Assembly (NCBI RefSeq): GCF_000720115.1
Contig: NZ_JOIR01000034.1
Span: 1 to 64,000, forward strand
From: Streptomyces sp. NRRL F-2580
Lineage (GTDB): Bacteria > Actinomycetota > Actinomycetes > Streptomycetales > Streptomycetaceae
DNA length: 64,000 nucleotides
Direction of reading: 5' to 3'
A program made the translations under genes and the position numbers. A model generated the notes under the pieces. It was given only the letters and a program-made list of their open reading frames with translations. It was not told where the DNA came from and did no database searches. Shown piece after piece: positions 51,336 through 59,831 of this stretch. Position 1 is the first letter of the stretch; every line of letters begins with the position of its first letter.

Positions 51336-52364
51336 TCATCCGAGGAAGGCCGGGGCGAGGGCCGAGTCCATGAGCCGGGCGGGGGCCCCGCTCCCGTCGG
51401 CCGGTACGGAGTACAGGTCGGCGCCGAAGTCCCCCGGCAGGGCGTAGACGACGGTCCGGTCGTCGGTCCACACCACCTGGTCGTCCACGCTGCGCTCCTC
51501 ACCGAGCGCGGTCTCCGCGCCCGAGGCCAGCTCCAGCGCGTACAGCCGCCACGGCGCCTCGGCCGGCAGGCCCGGCACCCGCTTCTTGAACACCACCCGG
51601 GTCCCGTCGGGTGACAGCGACGGGCACTCGACGTTCTCGCGCAGGGTGGTCACCGTGCGCGCGCCCACGTCCCCGCGGACCAGGTGGGTCCGGCCGCCCG
51701 TCCCCAGCGTCGCGTAGAAGGTCCGCTCGTCGGCCGCGAAGGTCACTCCCCAGAGATTCACGTCGGCGCTGCGGTACGGCTTGCCGTCCTTGAGGATCGT
51801 GAAGTCCTCCAGCGTGGCGTCGAGCCTGCCCGTGCGCAGGTCGAGCACCGAGGTCCGCGTCGAGAAGTTCGTACCGGCGTACGAGTCCCCGCCGACGAAG
51901 ACGGTCCAGGCGGCGAGGTGCCCGCCCGGCGACACCCGGGCACGGGTGGGGACGCCGTTCAGCGGATGCGCCGACACCACTTTCAGGCGGGCGTCGAGGA
52001 CCACGGCCTTGTAGCCGTCCTGGACCCCGCTCCGGTCCGCCTGGAGGCAGACCCCGGTGCCGCCGGCCGCGTGGAAGCGCAGGCAGCTCACCCCGGACGC
52101 GGTGCGGTCTCCACCGGGCGCGCCGGCCGGGACGGTGGCGAGCTCGTCGCGGTGCGGGCCCCAGGCCATGTTCCGGAACACGATCCGCCGGCCGCCCTCG
52201 CCCGGGGCCAGCGAGACCGCGCCCGCCGAGATCCGCGGGCCGCCCGCCCGGGCGTGGTCATTCTCCTCGGCCCGGGAGGATGCCCGCAGGACGGCGAGCA
52301 CGCCGACGGCGGCGAGCAGGAGCACCGCGGTCGCGAACAGCAGGATCCGACGCTGGAAGGTCAT
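51336..52364 (-). CDS. Membrane-anchored TolB/PD40-like beta-propeller protein
   Basis: A 342-residue protein with a signal anchor (RRILLFATAVLLLAAVGVLA) and a mature part made of propeller blades such as 'VSPGGHLAAWTVFVGGD', ADERTFYATLGTGGRTHLV, 'CPSLSPDGTRVVFKK'. The 'SPDGTRVVF' repeats are typical of TolB/PD40 WD-like domains. Probably a surface binding or sensing protein. Divergent from the esterase at 52630, over a 265-bp gap. Confidence 0.75.
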   Translation of the reverse strand: MTFQRRILLFATAVLLLAAVGVLAVLRASSRAEENDHARAGGPRISAGAVSLAPGEGGRRIVFRNMAWGPHRDELATVPAGAPGGDRTASGVSCLRFHAAGGTGVCLQADRSGVQDGYKAVVLDARLKVVSAHPLNGVPTRARVSPGGHLAAWTVFVGGDSYAGTNFSTRTSVLDLRTGRLDATLEDFTILKDGKPYRSADVNLWGVTFAADERTFYATLGTGGRTHLVRGDVGARTVTTLRENVECPSLSPDGTRVVFKKRVPGLPAEAPWRLYALELASGAETALGEERSVDDQVVWTDDRTVVYALPGDFGADLYSVPADGSGAPARLMDSALAPAFLG

Positions 52365-52629
52365 GGAGCGGCTCCGGGCGGGGTGGGGTCCGGGGGCTTG
52401 GGCGGGGGCACCATACCCAGCGGCCCCTGCATGAGCCAGGGACGTACGGCGGCGGGTGGGAGAACTCCATGTGTCGTACGGACAGCAGGCAATGACCTCC
52501 CCCAGGGCACCCCAAGAGAAGGAAAAATGCGGAACCCTGACATGCTTTCGTTCATCCTTCGAACGGAAGGATCCAGCTTCCAGACCATCCCGCCCCTCTG
52601 GGGCAGCACCAGCCGGAGAGCCACCGCAC

Positions 52630-53922
52630 ATGTCGTACGCACCCGACGGGCAGCAGTACCAGCCGTACCGGCCGCAAGGGCAAGGCCCGCAGCCGCCCTA
52701 CGGCGACCAGTACGGCCAGCCGTACGGACAGCAGTCGTACGGGTCCGGGGGCGGGCAGCAGCAGCCCCCCGGCCGGCCGCAGCCTCCGTACGGGCAGCAG
52801 CCGCAGTACGAGTACGAGCCGCAGGACCACCACGACTACCAGGAGCAGCCGGAGCCCCCGCGCCGTAAGTCCCGGGGCCGGCGCTGGCTGATCGCGGGCG
52901 CCAGCGTCCTCGCGCTCGCGGGCATATCCGCGCTCGTGATGAACCACTACGAGATACCCCCCTTCACCGACAAGGGCTCGGCCGTGTCCTTCGGGCAGCC
53001 GTCCGCGGGCGGGGGCAAGAAGACCGAGGCGCCGCAGCAGGCGGCGAACTCCAAGATGCTGATGCCGACGGGTCCGGCCGCCGACTTCAAGAACTCGATG
53101 ACCCTGCCCGACGGGACCCACGTGGCCGTCACCACGCTGGACGGCAAGAAGTCCGGCTTCAAGGGCAAGGTCTGGGTCTGGGCGCCCAAGGAGTACAACG
53201 ACCCGAAGTTCGCCAAGAGCGGCTTCCCGGTCATGATCGCCCTGCCGGGCGGTGCCGGTTACCCCAGCAACTACTGGATGGGCACCGACCTCGGTCTGCA
53301 GACCAGCATCAGCAAGTGGTACGCCGAGGGGAAGAGCAAGCCCTTCATCCTGGCCATGCCGGTCCTCAACCCGGCGCCGGACGACAAGGGCATCTACTGG
53401 GACGGCTCCGACATACCCGGCCAGCCCAAGATGGGCACCTGGCTGACCGAGGACGTCCCGGACCTGATGAAGGCGAACTTCCGCACCGTCAAATCCCGAG
53501 ACGGCTGGGCGTTCATGGGTTCCTCGACCGGCGGGTTCGCGGGTCTGAAGGCCGTGCTGAAGCACCCGGACAAGTTCAAGGCCGTGATCGCCTCCGGCCC
53601 GGACATCGTCCCGGACTCCTCCCTGTGGAAGGGCCACGACAAGGAGAAGACCGAGAACAACCCGGAGGTGCTGGCGAAGCAGCTCATCGACAGCAAGGGT
53701 CCGGACGTCTACCTGGCCTTCCAGGTCGGCGACAGCGAGAACAACAAGAAGACCCTGCCGGACGTGCAGAAGTTCATCGCCACCTACGGCAACAAGGGGC
53801 CCGTACACGCCGAGTTGAGGGTCATCAAGGGCGGCCAGCACAACGCCAAGACCTACGTCCCCAACATGGGTGAGGGGCCGGTCCAGTACATCAGCAAGGT
53901 CATGGAAGGACCCGTCGAATAA
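52630..53922 (+). CDS. Secreted or membrane-tethered esterase with a disordered N-terminus
   Basis: A 430-residue protein from ATG 52630. Residues 1-80 are a Tyr/Gln/Gly/Pro repeat region (YQPYRPQGQGPQPPYGDQYG) lying in the cytoplasm. One membrane helix follows (RRWLIAGASVLALAGISALV). The extracellular part is an alpha/beta hydrolase like esterase D or antigen-85 enzymes: 'PVMIALPGGAGYPSNYWM', nucleophile FMGSSTGGFAGLKAVL, acid in 'YLAFQVGDSENNK' and His in 'KGGQHNAKTY'. Substrate unknown. Its last 23 bases overlap the converging carboxylesterase gene. Confidence 0.8.
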   Translation: MSYAPDGQQYQPYRPQGQGPQPPYGDQYGQPYGQQSYGSGGGQQQPPGRPQPPYGQQPQYEYEPQDHHDYQEQPEPPRRKSRGRRWLIAGASVLALAGISALVMNHYEIPPFTDKGSAVSFGQPSAGGGKKTEAPQQAANSKMLMPTGPAADFKNSMTLPDGTHVAVTTLDGKKSGFKGKVWVWAPKEYNDPKFAKSGFPVMIALPGGAGYPSNYWMGTDLGLQTSISKWYAEGKSKPFILAMPVLNPAPDDKGIYWDGSDIPGQPKMGTWLTEDVPDLMKANFRTVKSRDGWAFMGSSTGGFAGLKAVLKHPDKFKAVIASGPDIVPDSSLWKGHDKEKTENNPEVLAKQLIDSKGPDVYLAFQVGDSENNKKTLPDVQKFIATYGNKGPVHAELRVIKGGQHNAKTYVPNMGEGPVQYISKVMEGPVE

Positions 53923-55381
53923 CCACCGGCGCCCCCGCACGATCGAGTTCCGGCCCGCCGAACAGCTTCGGCGGGCCGTTGCCGTCCCAGGCCGCCCAGC
54001 CCGGGTCGCCCGTCACCGCGAACCGCACCCAGGCCGCGTGCATCTCGTCGGCCAGCGCCTGCGGGGCGTCCGGCCCGGCCAGCCAGGAGGCCTCCGGCGC
54101 CGCGAGCGTGTCGAACACGAAGCCGATCTCCAGGGCGTGGCAGGCGCCGAGCCCCGGGACGCCGGAGGGCCAGCCGAACTCGTACAGATAGCTCGGGGCC
54201 GCCCGCCGCGCCCCGGCGAGCCTGCGCAGCGGGTCGCGCAGCAGCCGGTCGGTGAGCAGCTGGCCGACGAGCTCGGCCGGACCCACCCCGGGCCGGGCGG
54301 TGCGCAGCGCCCGTACGTCGGCCCGCTCCTTGCCGGCGCGGGCCCGGGCCAGCGCCACGGCGAGCGGGCCCATCCGGTCGAGCAGCCGCATCCCGCCGGT
54401 GGGGGCGAGCCAGAGCCGGTACTCGTCGCTGGTCCATCCGAGGAGCAGGGGCACGTCGCCGGAGACGGCGGACCCGGCCAGGGCGTCGAGGGGGTCGCCG
54501 GGGACCGTGGCGGCATCGGCGACCAGGCCGAAGGCGGGCCCGCCGAGGAGCGGGCCGGAGCGGCGCAGCACGGCCGCCTGGGCGGCGAGCAGGGTGGGCA
54601 GGGCGGTGGCCGTGAAGGCCTCGGCGGTGGCGTCCACCTTGAGCAGTGAGGCCATGCGCCGGACCATGGTGCGCACCTTGTCGCGCGGCAGGACCTCGGG
54701 GGCTCCGCTCTGCAGAACGGCCCGGGCGAAGAGCCCGGCGGCGCGCGGCGCGGCCAGGAGGGCGCCGATGCTGATGGCTCCGGCGGATTCGCCGAAGAGG
54801 GTGACGCGGGCGGGGTCACCGCCGAAGGCCTCGATGTTGTCGCGGACCCATTCCAGGGCGGCGATCTGGTCGAGCAGGCCGCGGTTGGCGGGGGCGTCGG
54901 GGAAGAGGCCGTAGCCGAGGACGCCGAGGCGGAAGTTGCACGAGACGAGCACGACCCCGTCGCGGGCGAAGGCCGAGCCGTCGTACACGGGGACGGCCGA
55001 GGAGCCGCGGGTGTGCGCGCCGCCGTGGATCCACACCATGACGGGCAGCCGGGCCCCGGGCGCCGGATCGGGGGCCCACACGTTCACGCTGAGGCAGTCG
55101 TCCCCGGGGATCTCGGGGTCGGGCAGCAGGGCCGCGAACGTGTCCGGGTAGGGCACCTTGGGCGCGGTGGGGCCGAAGGCGGAGGCGTCGCGCACGCCGT
55201 CCCAGGCGGCCGGGGGCCGGGGCGCCGCGAAGCGGAGGGGACCGACGGGCGGGGCGGCGTACGGGATGCCGCGGAAGACGGCGGTCCCGTCGGCCCCGGT
55301 CCGGCCCTCGACCACGCCGGCCGCGGTCCTGACCCTCGGCCGGCCGCCGACTGCGGCTCCGGCGTCGCCCACTGCGCTCAT
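53900..55381 (-). CDS. Type B carboxylesterase
   Basis: A 493-residue cytoplasmic esterase from ATG 55381 (AGGAGG five bases before). Motifs: 'FRGIPYAAPPVGPLRFAAP', 'EDCLSVNVW'-like DDCLSVNVWAP, oxyanion WIHGGAHTRG, nucleophile ARVTLFGESAGAISIGALL, Glu in LLGWTSDEYR and His in 'GLGACHALEIGFVF', completing a Ser-Glu-His triad. Resembles para-nitrobenzyl esterases. Converges with and overlaps the previous gene by 23 bases. Confidence 0.88.
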   Translation of the reverse strand: MSAVGDAGAAVGGRPRVRTAAGVVEGRTGADGTAVFRGIPYAAPPVGPLRFAAPRPPAAWDGVRDASAFGPTAPKVPYPDTFAALLPDPEIPGDDCLSVNVWAPDPAPGARLPVMVWIHGGAHTRGSSAVPVYDGSAFARDGVVLVSCNFRLGVLGYGLFPDAPANRGLLDQIAALEWVRDNIEAFGGDPARVTLFGESAGAISIGALLAAPRAAGLFARAVLQSGAPEVLPRDKVRTMVRRMASLLKVDATAEAFTATALPTLLAAQAAVLRRSGPLLGGPAFGLVADAATVPGDPLDALAGSAVSGDVPLLLGWTSDEYRLWLAPTGGMRLLDRMGPLAVALARARAGKERADVRALRTARPGVGPAELVGQLLTDRLLRDPLRRLAGARRAAPSYLYEFGWPSGVPGLGACHALEIGFVFDTLAAPEASWLAGPDAPQALADEMHAAWVRFAVTGDPGWAAWDGNGPPKLFGGPELDRAGAPVVIRRVLP

Positions 55382-55479
55382 CCCGTCCTCCTGAATCCTG
55401 GTGCCGGGCGCACGGTCGCACAGCCGTCCAACGGGTGACAAGGCGTGACCGTGCCCGGGCCCGCCCAGGTTGGACGGGC

Positions 55480-55806
55480 ATGCGATTCCTGCGTATCCAC
55501 CACACCACGGTGCCCGCCCTGCTGCTCGCGGGCGCCATGCTCCTCGGCGGCCCGGCCCTGGCCGCGGCGGGGCCGGATTTCCAGTACCTCGGCCAGGACG
55601 ACCAGGTCCACGGGCTCACCGCGCCGAAGGGCTGCGTCGAGGCGGAGGGCGGTGGCGCCCGGGCGGTCACGAACGGGACCAGGGGCACGGCGACCCTCTA
55701 CCGGGACCCGGGCTGCTCGGGCCGGGTGATCGGAGTGCTGCGGCCCGGCGACGTCAGCCAGGTGCGGCCCTATTTCGCCTCGGTGCGTTTTCCCGTCACC
55801 GGGTAG
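55480..55806 (+). CDS. Small secreted protein
   Basis: A 108-residue preprotein with a signal peptide (ALLLAGAMLLGGPALAAAG, cleavage near residue 31) and a beta-rich domain of about 75 residues with two Cys ('APKGCVEAEGG', YRDPGCSGRVIGVLRPGD). The C-terminal motif 'VRPYFASVRFPV' suggests a beta-sandwich or crystallin-like fold. No family recognised. Followed by a chaplin gene; the two may share surface assembly, but each looks separately transcribed. Confidence 0.65.
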   Translation: MRFLRIHHTTVPALLLAGAMLLGGPALAAAGPDFQYLGQDDQVHGLTAPKGCVEAEGGGARAVTNGTRGTATLYRDPGCSGRVIGVLRPGDVSQVRPYFASVRFPVTG

Positions 55807-55901
55807 GCCCAACGGCCGTGACCCCTCGGCCGCCCCTGCGTTGTATGCCATGTCAAATGCCGCAGATTCTGCGGCGCCCCACATCTCACGAGGAGATCTT
55901 G

Positions 55902-56195
55902 ATGTCGCGTATCGCGAAGGCATTCGCCATCACCGCTGTCACCGGTAGCGCCGTGGTCGCCGGTGCCGGTCTGGCCGTCGCCGATGCCGGAGCGCACGGT
56001 GCGGCGGTCGGCTCCCCCGGTGTCCTGTCGGGCAACCTGCTCCAGGTTCCGGTGCACGTCCCGATCAACGTCTGCGGCAACACCGTGAACGTGATCGGCC
56101 TGCTGAACCCCGCGTTCGGCAACACCTGCGTCAACGCGTCGGGCCACGGCGACGACCACCACACCGAGGGCGAGGGCGAGGGCTACGGCCACTGA
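55902..56195 (+). CDS. Short chaplin with an acidic-histidine tail
   Basis: A 97-residue surface protein (AGGAG site). Signal peptide to about residue 28, then one chaplin domain: VGSPGVLSGNLLQVPVHVPI, 'NVCGNTVNVIGLLNPAFGN' and TCVNAS with the two conserved Cys. Chaplins assemble into amyloid-like films that let aerial hyphae leave the medium. The tail HGDDHHTEGEGEGYGH is unusual among short chaplins. A hairpin terminator follows. Confidence 0.88.
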   Translation: MSRIAKAFAITAVTGSAVVAGAGLAVADAGAHGAAVGSPGVLSGNLLQVPVHVPINVCGNTVNVIGLLNPAFGNTCVNASGHGDDHHTEGEGEGYGH

Positions 56196-56210
56196 TCGCC
56201 TGATCGACGG

Positions 56211-56241
56211 AAGGGCCCCCGCCGGATCGGCGGGGGCCCTT
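56211..56241. terminator. Chaplin terminator
   Basis: AAGGGCCCCCGCC and GGCGGGGGCCCTT make a perfect 13-bp stem with a five-base loop, starting 15 bases after the stop codon. Confidence 0.8.
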
Positions 56242-56258
56242 CCCGTGCGTGCGTCGCC

Positions 56259-56326
56259 CCCCTTGTTTCGTCCCCCGGTTCGTTCCGCGGTTGTTCCGTG
56301 GTTTGTTTCGTGGTTTGTTCCGCCCC
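56259..56326. repeat. T/G-rich degenerate short repeats
   Basis: About seven imperfect copies of GTTtCGTGGTTTGTTCCG-like units follow one another (GTTTCGT, GGTTCGTTCCG, GGTTGTTCCGTGG, TTTGTTTCGTGG, TTTGTTCCG). They are much less GC-rich than the surroundings. They lie between the chaplin terminator and the tyrosinase stop and encode nothing in a sensible frame. Confidence 0.5.
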
Positions 56327-56334
56327 CTGGGGTA

Positions 56335-57198
56335 TCACTCGTAGCGGTAGAGGTTCTGGTGGCCGAGGATCTCGCGTGGGGGGATGTTCCACGGCGGCAT
56401 CGGCTCGTCGAGGGAGATCACCCGGCCCTGCTGGAGGTCGCCGCGGGCGAGGGGGGTGGCGGGCAGGTAGCCGGCCGTGGGGTGCTTCTGCTGCCAGCGG
56501 TCCCAGATCAGGTCCACGAAGGCGTGGTGCAGCCAGAAGGCCGGGTCGTTGGGCGCCGTGCCGCCCGTCATGTGGCCGCCGATCCACTGGTGGACCTTGT
56601 TGTGGTTGCGCCAGCGCTCGCTCTTGGGGGCGGCCCAGCCCTCCAGCTTGTTGCGGAAGCCGCCCCCGCGGGCGGTGGAGTCCCACGGAGCGGTGTCGTA
56701 GACCGGGTCGTCGATCGCCCACTGCAGTTCGGCCGCGGTGGGCAGTTTGATCGGGTTCTGCGGCCGGCCGAGGTTGCGGGTGAGGAAGGCGGACTCCGTG
56801 ATGCCCACGGTCACCGTCCAGTTGCCCTTGTCGTAGGCGAACGGGCCGGTCATCACCTTGCGGTCGCTCGCCCGGCCTGTGCCGCCGAGGAAGTCGTCGG
56901 CCCAGAGGGAGGAGACCGGGCTGGTGTCGGTCGTCCAGTCCCAGTACGGGATGGACACTCCCGCGTCGATCTCCTGCAGCTTCCGCTCGAACTCCAGCAG
57001 GTAGAGCCGGTGCCAGGGGAAGAAGGAGGGCGACATGTGCCCGACGCGCAGCTTGCGGTCGCGGTCGGGCACGAAGTACTTGTCGTGGGTGCGCACGAAC
57101 GCGTCGTACGTGCCGTTGCGTTTCAACTCCAGCACCGCCGCCGTGAACCGCTTCTTCTGGGCACTGGTCAGGTTCTTCTGGTTCTGTCGGGTGTGCAA
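56335..57198 (-). CDS. melD2: Second tyrosinase (MelD2-like)
   Basis: A 287-residue type 3 copper protein, about the length of MelC2 but clearly diverged. Site A ligands keep their positions (His38 in RTHDKY, His54 in VGHMSP, His63 in FPWHRL); site B is in NHNKVHQWIGG and WLHHAFVD. It has no signal peptide and needs the chaperone gene just upstream. MelD-type enzymes of streptomycetes are described as intracellular or differing in substrate; whether that holds here is inference. Confidence 0.88.
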   Translation of the reverse strand: MHTRQNQKNLTSAQKKRFTAAVLELKRNGTYDAFVRTHDKYFVPDRDRKLRVGHMSPSFFPWHRLYLLEFERKLQEIDAGVSIPYWDWTTDTSPVSSLWADDFLGGTGRASDRKVMTGPFAYDKGNWTVTVGITESAFLTRNLGRPQNPIKLPTAAELQWAIDDPVYDTAPWDSTARGGGFRNKLEGWAAPKSERWRNHNKVHQWIGGHMTGGTAPNDPAFWLHHAFVDLIWDRWQQKHPTAGYLPATPLARGDLQQGRVISLDEPMPPWNIPPREILGHQNLYRYE

Positions 57199-57228
57199 TG
57201 CGGGGCTCCTCCCGTTCCCGTGGGTGTG

Positions 57229-57600
57229 TCAGCCGTGGTGCGGGGCGGCCGCGAACGCCAGCTGCGCCGTGCCGAGTTCGTCGACCGCGGCCCGGGCCAG
57301 TTCCATCGGCGTCTCATAGGACTGGAAGTGGTTGATCCCGCTGAGGTAGCTGCCGTCCGCCCGCCGCATGACGTGCAGCGGGCGGCCGTCGATGCGGACC
57401 CCCGCCACGTCGACGGCGATGTGCCGGCCGCGGTACGTCTCCTCCTCGGCGAGCGGCGCCGGGGTGAGGGTCTGCCGGGGGCGCCGGGCGCGCAGGACGG
57501 GCGCCAGGGCCGCGGCCGTACCCGCGAGCACGGCCGCGGTGAAGGCCGTACGCAGGACCGTGCGGCGGGTCGGTGGTACGGCGTCGGATGCAGCGGACAT
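57229..57600 (-). CDS. melD1: Second tyrosinase copper chaperone (MelD1-like)
   Basis: A 123-residue MelC1-like protein with a twin-arginine signal (PTRRTVLRTAFTAAVLAG) and the core DGRPLHVMRRADGSYLSGIN, 'HFQSYETPMELARAAVDEL'. It lacks the His-rich insert of the first copy. Thirty bases separate it from the tyrosinase, so the two form an operon. It would load copper onto the downstream enzyme. Confidence 0.88.
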   Translation of the reverse strand: MSAASDAVPPTRRTVLRTAFTAAVLAGTAAALAPVLRARRPRQTLTPAPLAEEETYRGRHIAVDVAGVRIDGRPLHVMRRADGSYLSGINHFQSYETPMELARAAVDELGTAQLAFAAAPHHG

Positions 57601-57660
57601 ACGGTTCTCCCTCGCTCGGTGGCCGGCGACTACGGGTCTAACGCCGCGCGGCGGGCGAGG

Positions 57661-58200
57661 TCACCCGTGAGCGTTACGGGGCCGCTTGTAGAAGAGGGTG
57701 GTGGGGTGCAGACGGCCGGCCGGATCGGTGGCGTAGTCGGGGATGGTGCCGACCTCCGTCCAGCCCGCGGAGCGGTAGACGCGCTCGGCGCCGCTGCCGG
57801 TCTCGGTGTCCAGGAACAGCAGCACCACCCCGGCGCGGGCGGCCGCGCTCTCGGCCTCCGCGAGCAGCGCGCGGGCGGTGCCCCGGCCGCGGGCGGCCGG
57901 GTGGACCATGAGCTTGCGCAGCTCGGCGCGGTGGCGGCCGTTGGGCTTGGACTCCCGGTACCAGCTGACGGTGCCGTCGACGCGGCCGTCGGCGCCGGTG
58001 CGGGAGACCCACAGGGCGAGGGATCCGTCCTCGACGGCGGGCAGTAGGGAGTCCCACCAGGCGGCGGCGCCCTCGTGGTCGAGGCCGGCGAGGAAGCCGA
58101 GGGAGGAGCCGCCCTCGACCACCGCGAGCAGGAGGGCGGCGAGTTCGTCGCGGTGGGCGCGGAGTCCGGCCGCGTCGAGCGAGGTGATGGTCTTCGTCAT
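57661..58200 (-). CDS. GNAT-family acetyltransferase
   Basis: A 179-residue protein with the acetyl-CoA motif ELRKLMVHPAARGRGTARAL and a C-terminal 'GVVLLFLDTETGSGAERVYR' that places the last helix-strand unit. The opening 'TSLDAAGLRAHRDELAALLL' is of the type found in aminoglycoside-like acetyltransferases, but no substrate can be named. Stands alone between the tyrosinase operon and the TRIC pseudogene. Confidence 0.83.
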   Translation of the reverse strand: MTKTITSLDAAGLRAHRDELAALLLAVVEGGSSLGFLAGLDHEGAAAWWDSLLPAVEDGSLALWVSRTGADGRVDGTVSWYRESKPNGRHRAELRKLMVHPAARGRGTARALLAEAESAAARAGVVLLFLDTETGSGAERVYRSAGWTEVGTIPDYATDPAGRLHPTTLFYKRPRNAHG

Positions 58201-58216
58201 GCGGTGAGCGTAGGGA

Positions 58217-58830
58217 TCACCCGGGGACGCGCTGCAGGCGGGGCAGGTGGAGGTCGCGGAAGACCGCGGCCCTGCGCAGGGTGAACACGAGGCCGGCGGA
58301 GAAGGCGGTGTTGACCGTGTCCGGGACCCCGGCCCGTGCAGACCGAGGTAGGCGGCGGCGCCGACGAGCGCGGCGGTCGCCTACACCTCCTCGCGCAGCA
58401 GCAGGGGCGGGAACTCCCCGCGCGCGAGCACGTCGCGGATGACCTCACCGGTGACGCCGGTGAGGGCGGCGAGGATGAGCACGGCGACGGGGGTGACCTG
58501 GGCGTCGAGGGCGGCGCGGGCACCGATGACGGTGACGACGGCGAGCCCTACGGCGTCGACGACCATGAGGGCCCGGTGCGGGAGCTTCCGGCGGCGCAGG
58601 GAGACCATGGTCAGGACGGCCACGGAGGCGATGAGGACGAGCAGCACCCGGTCGTGCGTCCAGTAGAGCGGGTGCCGGTCGAGGACGAGGTCGCGCAGGG
58701 TGCCGCCGGAGATGGGGGCCGCGAAGGCCAGGACCATCCCGCCGAAGGGGTCCATCCGGGCGCGGTGCGCGGCGAGCACGCCGGAGACGGCGAAGGCGGC
58801 TGTGCCGAGGAGGTGGAGAGCGTGCAGCAT
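58217..58830 (-). pseudogene. TRIC-family (UPF0126) cation channel with nonsense and frameshift mutations
   Basis: From ATG 58830 (AAGGAGG site) the first 149 residues are a normal TRIC channel: LLGTAAFAVSGVLAAHRARM, 'MDPFGGMVLAFAAPISGGTLRDLVL', 'GVTGEVIRDVLARGEFPPLL'. A TAG at 58381 stops it after 'LREEV', exactly where members have Tyr (TAC or TAT). Read through, the frame continues ATAALVGAAAYLGLHG, then slips by one base and goes on 'VPDTVNTAFSAGLVFTLRR' to a stop at 58217. So two separate lesions. The 149-residue product would lack the last two membrane helices. Confidence 0.8.
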
Positions 58831-59046
58831 GGCGCCTCCTTCACCGGGCGGGCGGGTTCTGCGCGGGCGACCCGTCGAGGGTGCCGCACCCGGCGCCGGC
58901 ACCGCATCGGCCGTCCGGCCGGGACCGGCCCTCGGCCGAAGGTACGGTCCCCCCGCACTTCGGCCTCGCACCCTCCCGCGGCGGGGTCGGCGCGACTGGT
59001 TGCGCGTCCCGTTCCGCACCTGGTCGGCCGCCCTCTCCTCCCCCGG

Positions 59047-59670
59047 TCAGTACAGCTTGTTCACCGCGGTGCGCAGGACGTTCTTCCATGCGTCCACCGG
59101 CGGGGCGCCCCAGTAGCTCGACCACTCGACGAGGGTGACGGTGTCCCCGTCGCGGCCCACGCCCCACAGGTAGTTGAAGTAGGGGCGCTCCTGGGCGGCG
59201 GCGTCGACGGTGTGCATGCCCTGGAGCGTGGCACCCTCCTCCACGTTCACCACGCCGTGGTCGGATCCCGTCGCGGTGATGCCGGGCCGCTCGTTCTCGC
59301 GGCGCGGGCAGTCGGCGAAGTTGCGCCGGGCCGCGTCCGCGAATTCGACGGCCTCGGCCTCCGTCGCGAAGACCACCACCTTCTGCTGGGCGGAGGCGGT
59401 CTCCGCGGTGGAGAACTCCCGGTGCCAGACGTTGACCTCGGGAGGCTGCCAGGACCAGTCCTGCAGGCAGTTGTACCGCGAGCCCCAGCCCCGCTGGACC
59501 GGCGGGGCCGACCACCCGACGCCGTCCCCGAGGCGGATGTCGGAGATGTACAGGGTCCCCGGCCTCGGCCGCCACGGCTCGGCGCCCACCGCTGTTCCCG
59601 ACATCACCACGGCCAGCACCGCGACCGCCGCCACGGCGGCCGATCCGCGCCTCACCGCACGTACCCCCAT
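59047..59670 (-). CDS. Secreted protein of unknown function
   Basis: A 207-residue preprotein. Signal peptide (SAAVAAVAVLAVVMSGTAVG, cleavage near residue 29), then an extracellular domain with two Cys (RYNCLQDWSW, FADCPRRENER), 'VVVFATEAEAVEFADAARRN' and a C-terminal 'DTVTLVEWSSYWG'. The pattern is like the extracellular sensor domains of PknH-type or 'sensor domain-containing' proteins of actinobacteria, but that is tentative. Confidence 0.7.
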   Translation of the reverse strand: MGVRAVRRGSAAVAAVAVLAVVMSGTAVGAEPWRPRPGTLYISDIRLGDGVGWSAPPVQRGWGSRYNCLQDWSWQPPEVNVWHREFSTAETASAQQKVVVFATEAEAVEFADAARRNFADCPRRENERPGITATGSDHGVVNVEEGATLQGMHTVDAAAQERPYFNYLWGVGRDGDTVTLVEWSSYWGAPPVDAWKNVLRTAVNKLY

Positions 59671-59798
59671 CTGTTCCCCCCTGAGTGTCCCGGTGTCCGC
59701 GCCCCGGACGGGACGCGGACACGCTCCAGCCTGCGCAACGCCGCCCCGGTCACGGAGGCCCTTGGAAGACGATGACCTGAATTCCCATGGGACTGTCC

Positions 59799-59824
59799 AA
59801 AAAACGACAAAGACCCCAACAGGG
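59799..59824 (-). terminator. Possible intrinsic terminator of the acyl-CoA dehydrogenase operon
   Basis: On the minus strand, directly after the dehydrogenase stop, a short CCCTGTTGGGG stem-loop is followed by a pyrimidine stretch ending in TTTTTT. T-runs are rare in this window, which supports a terminator. The stem is weak. Confidence 0.35.
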
Positions 59825-59831
59825 AACCTTT

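Noticed and set aside
41665-57600. Secondary-metabolite biosynthetic cluster
   Set aside because: Tyrosinases, a methyltransferase and a decarboxylase are present, but no PKS, NRPS, terpene or RiPP core gene lies between them.
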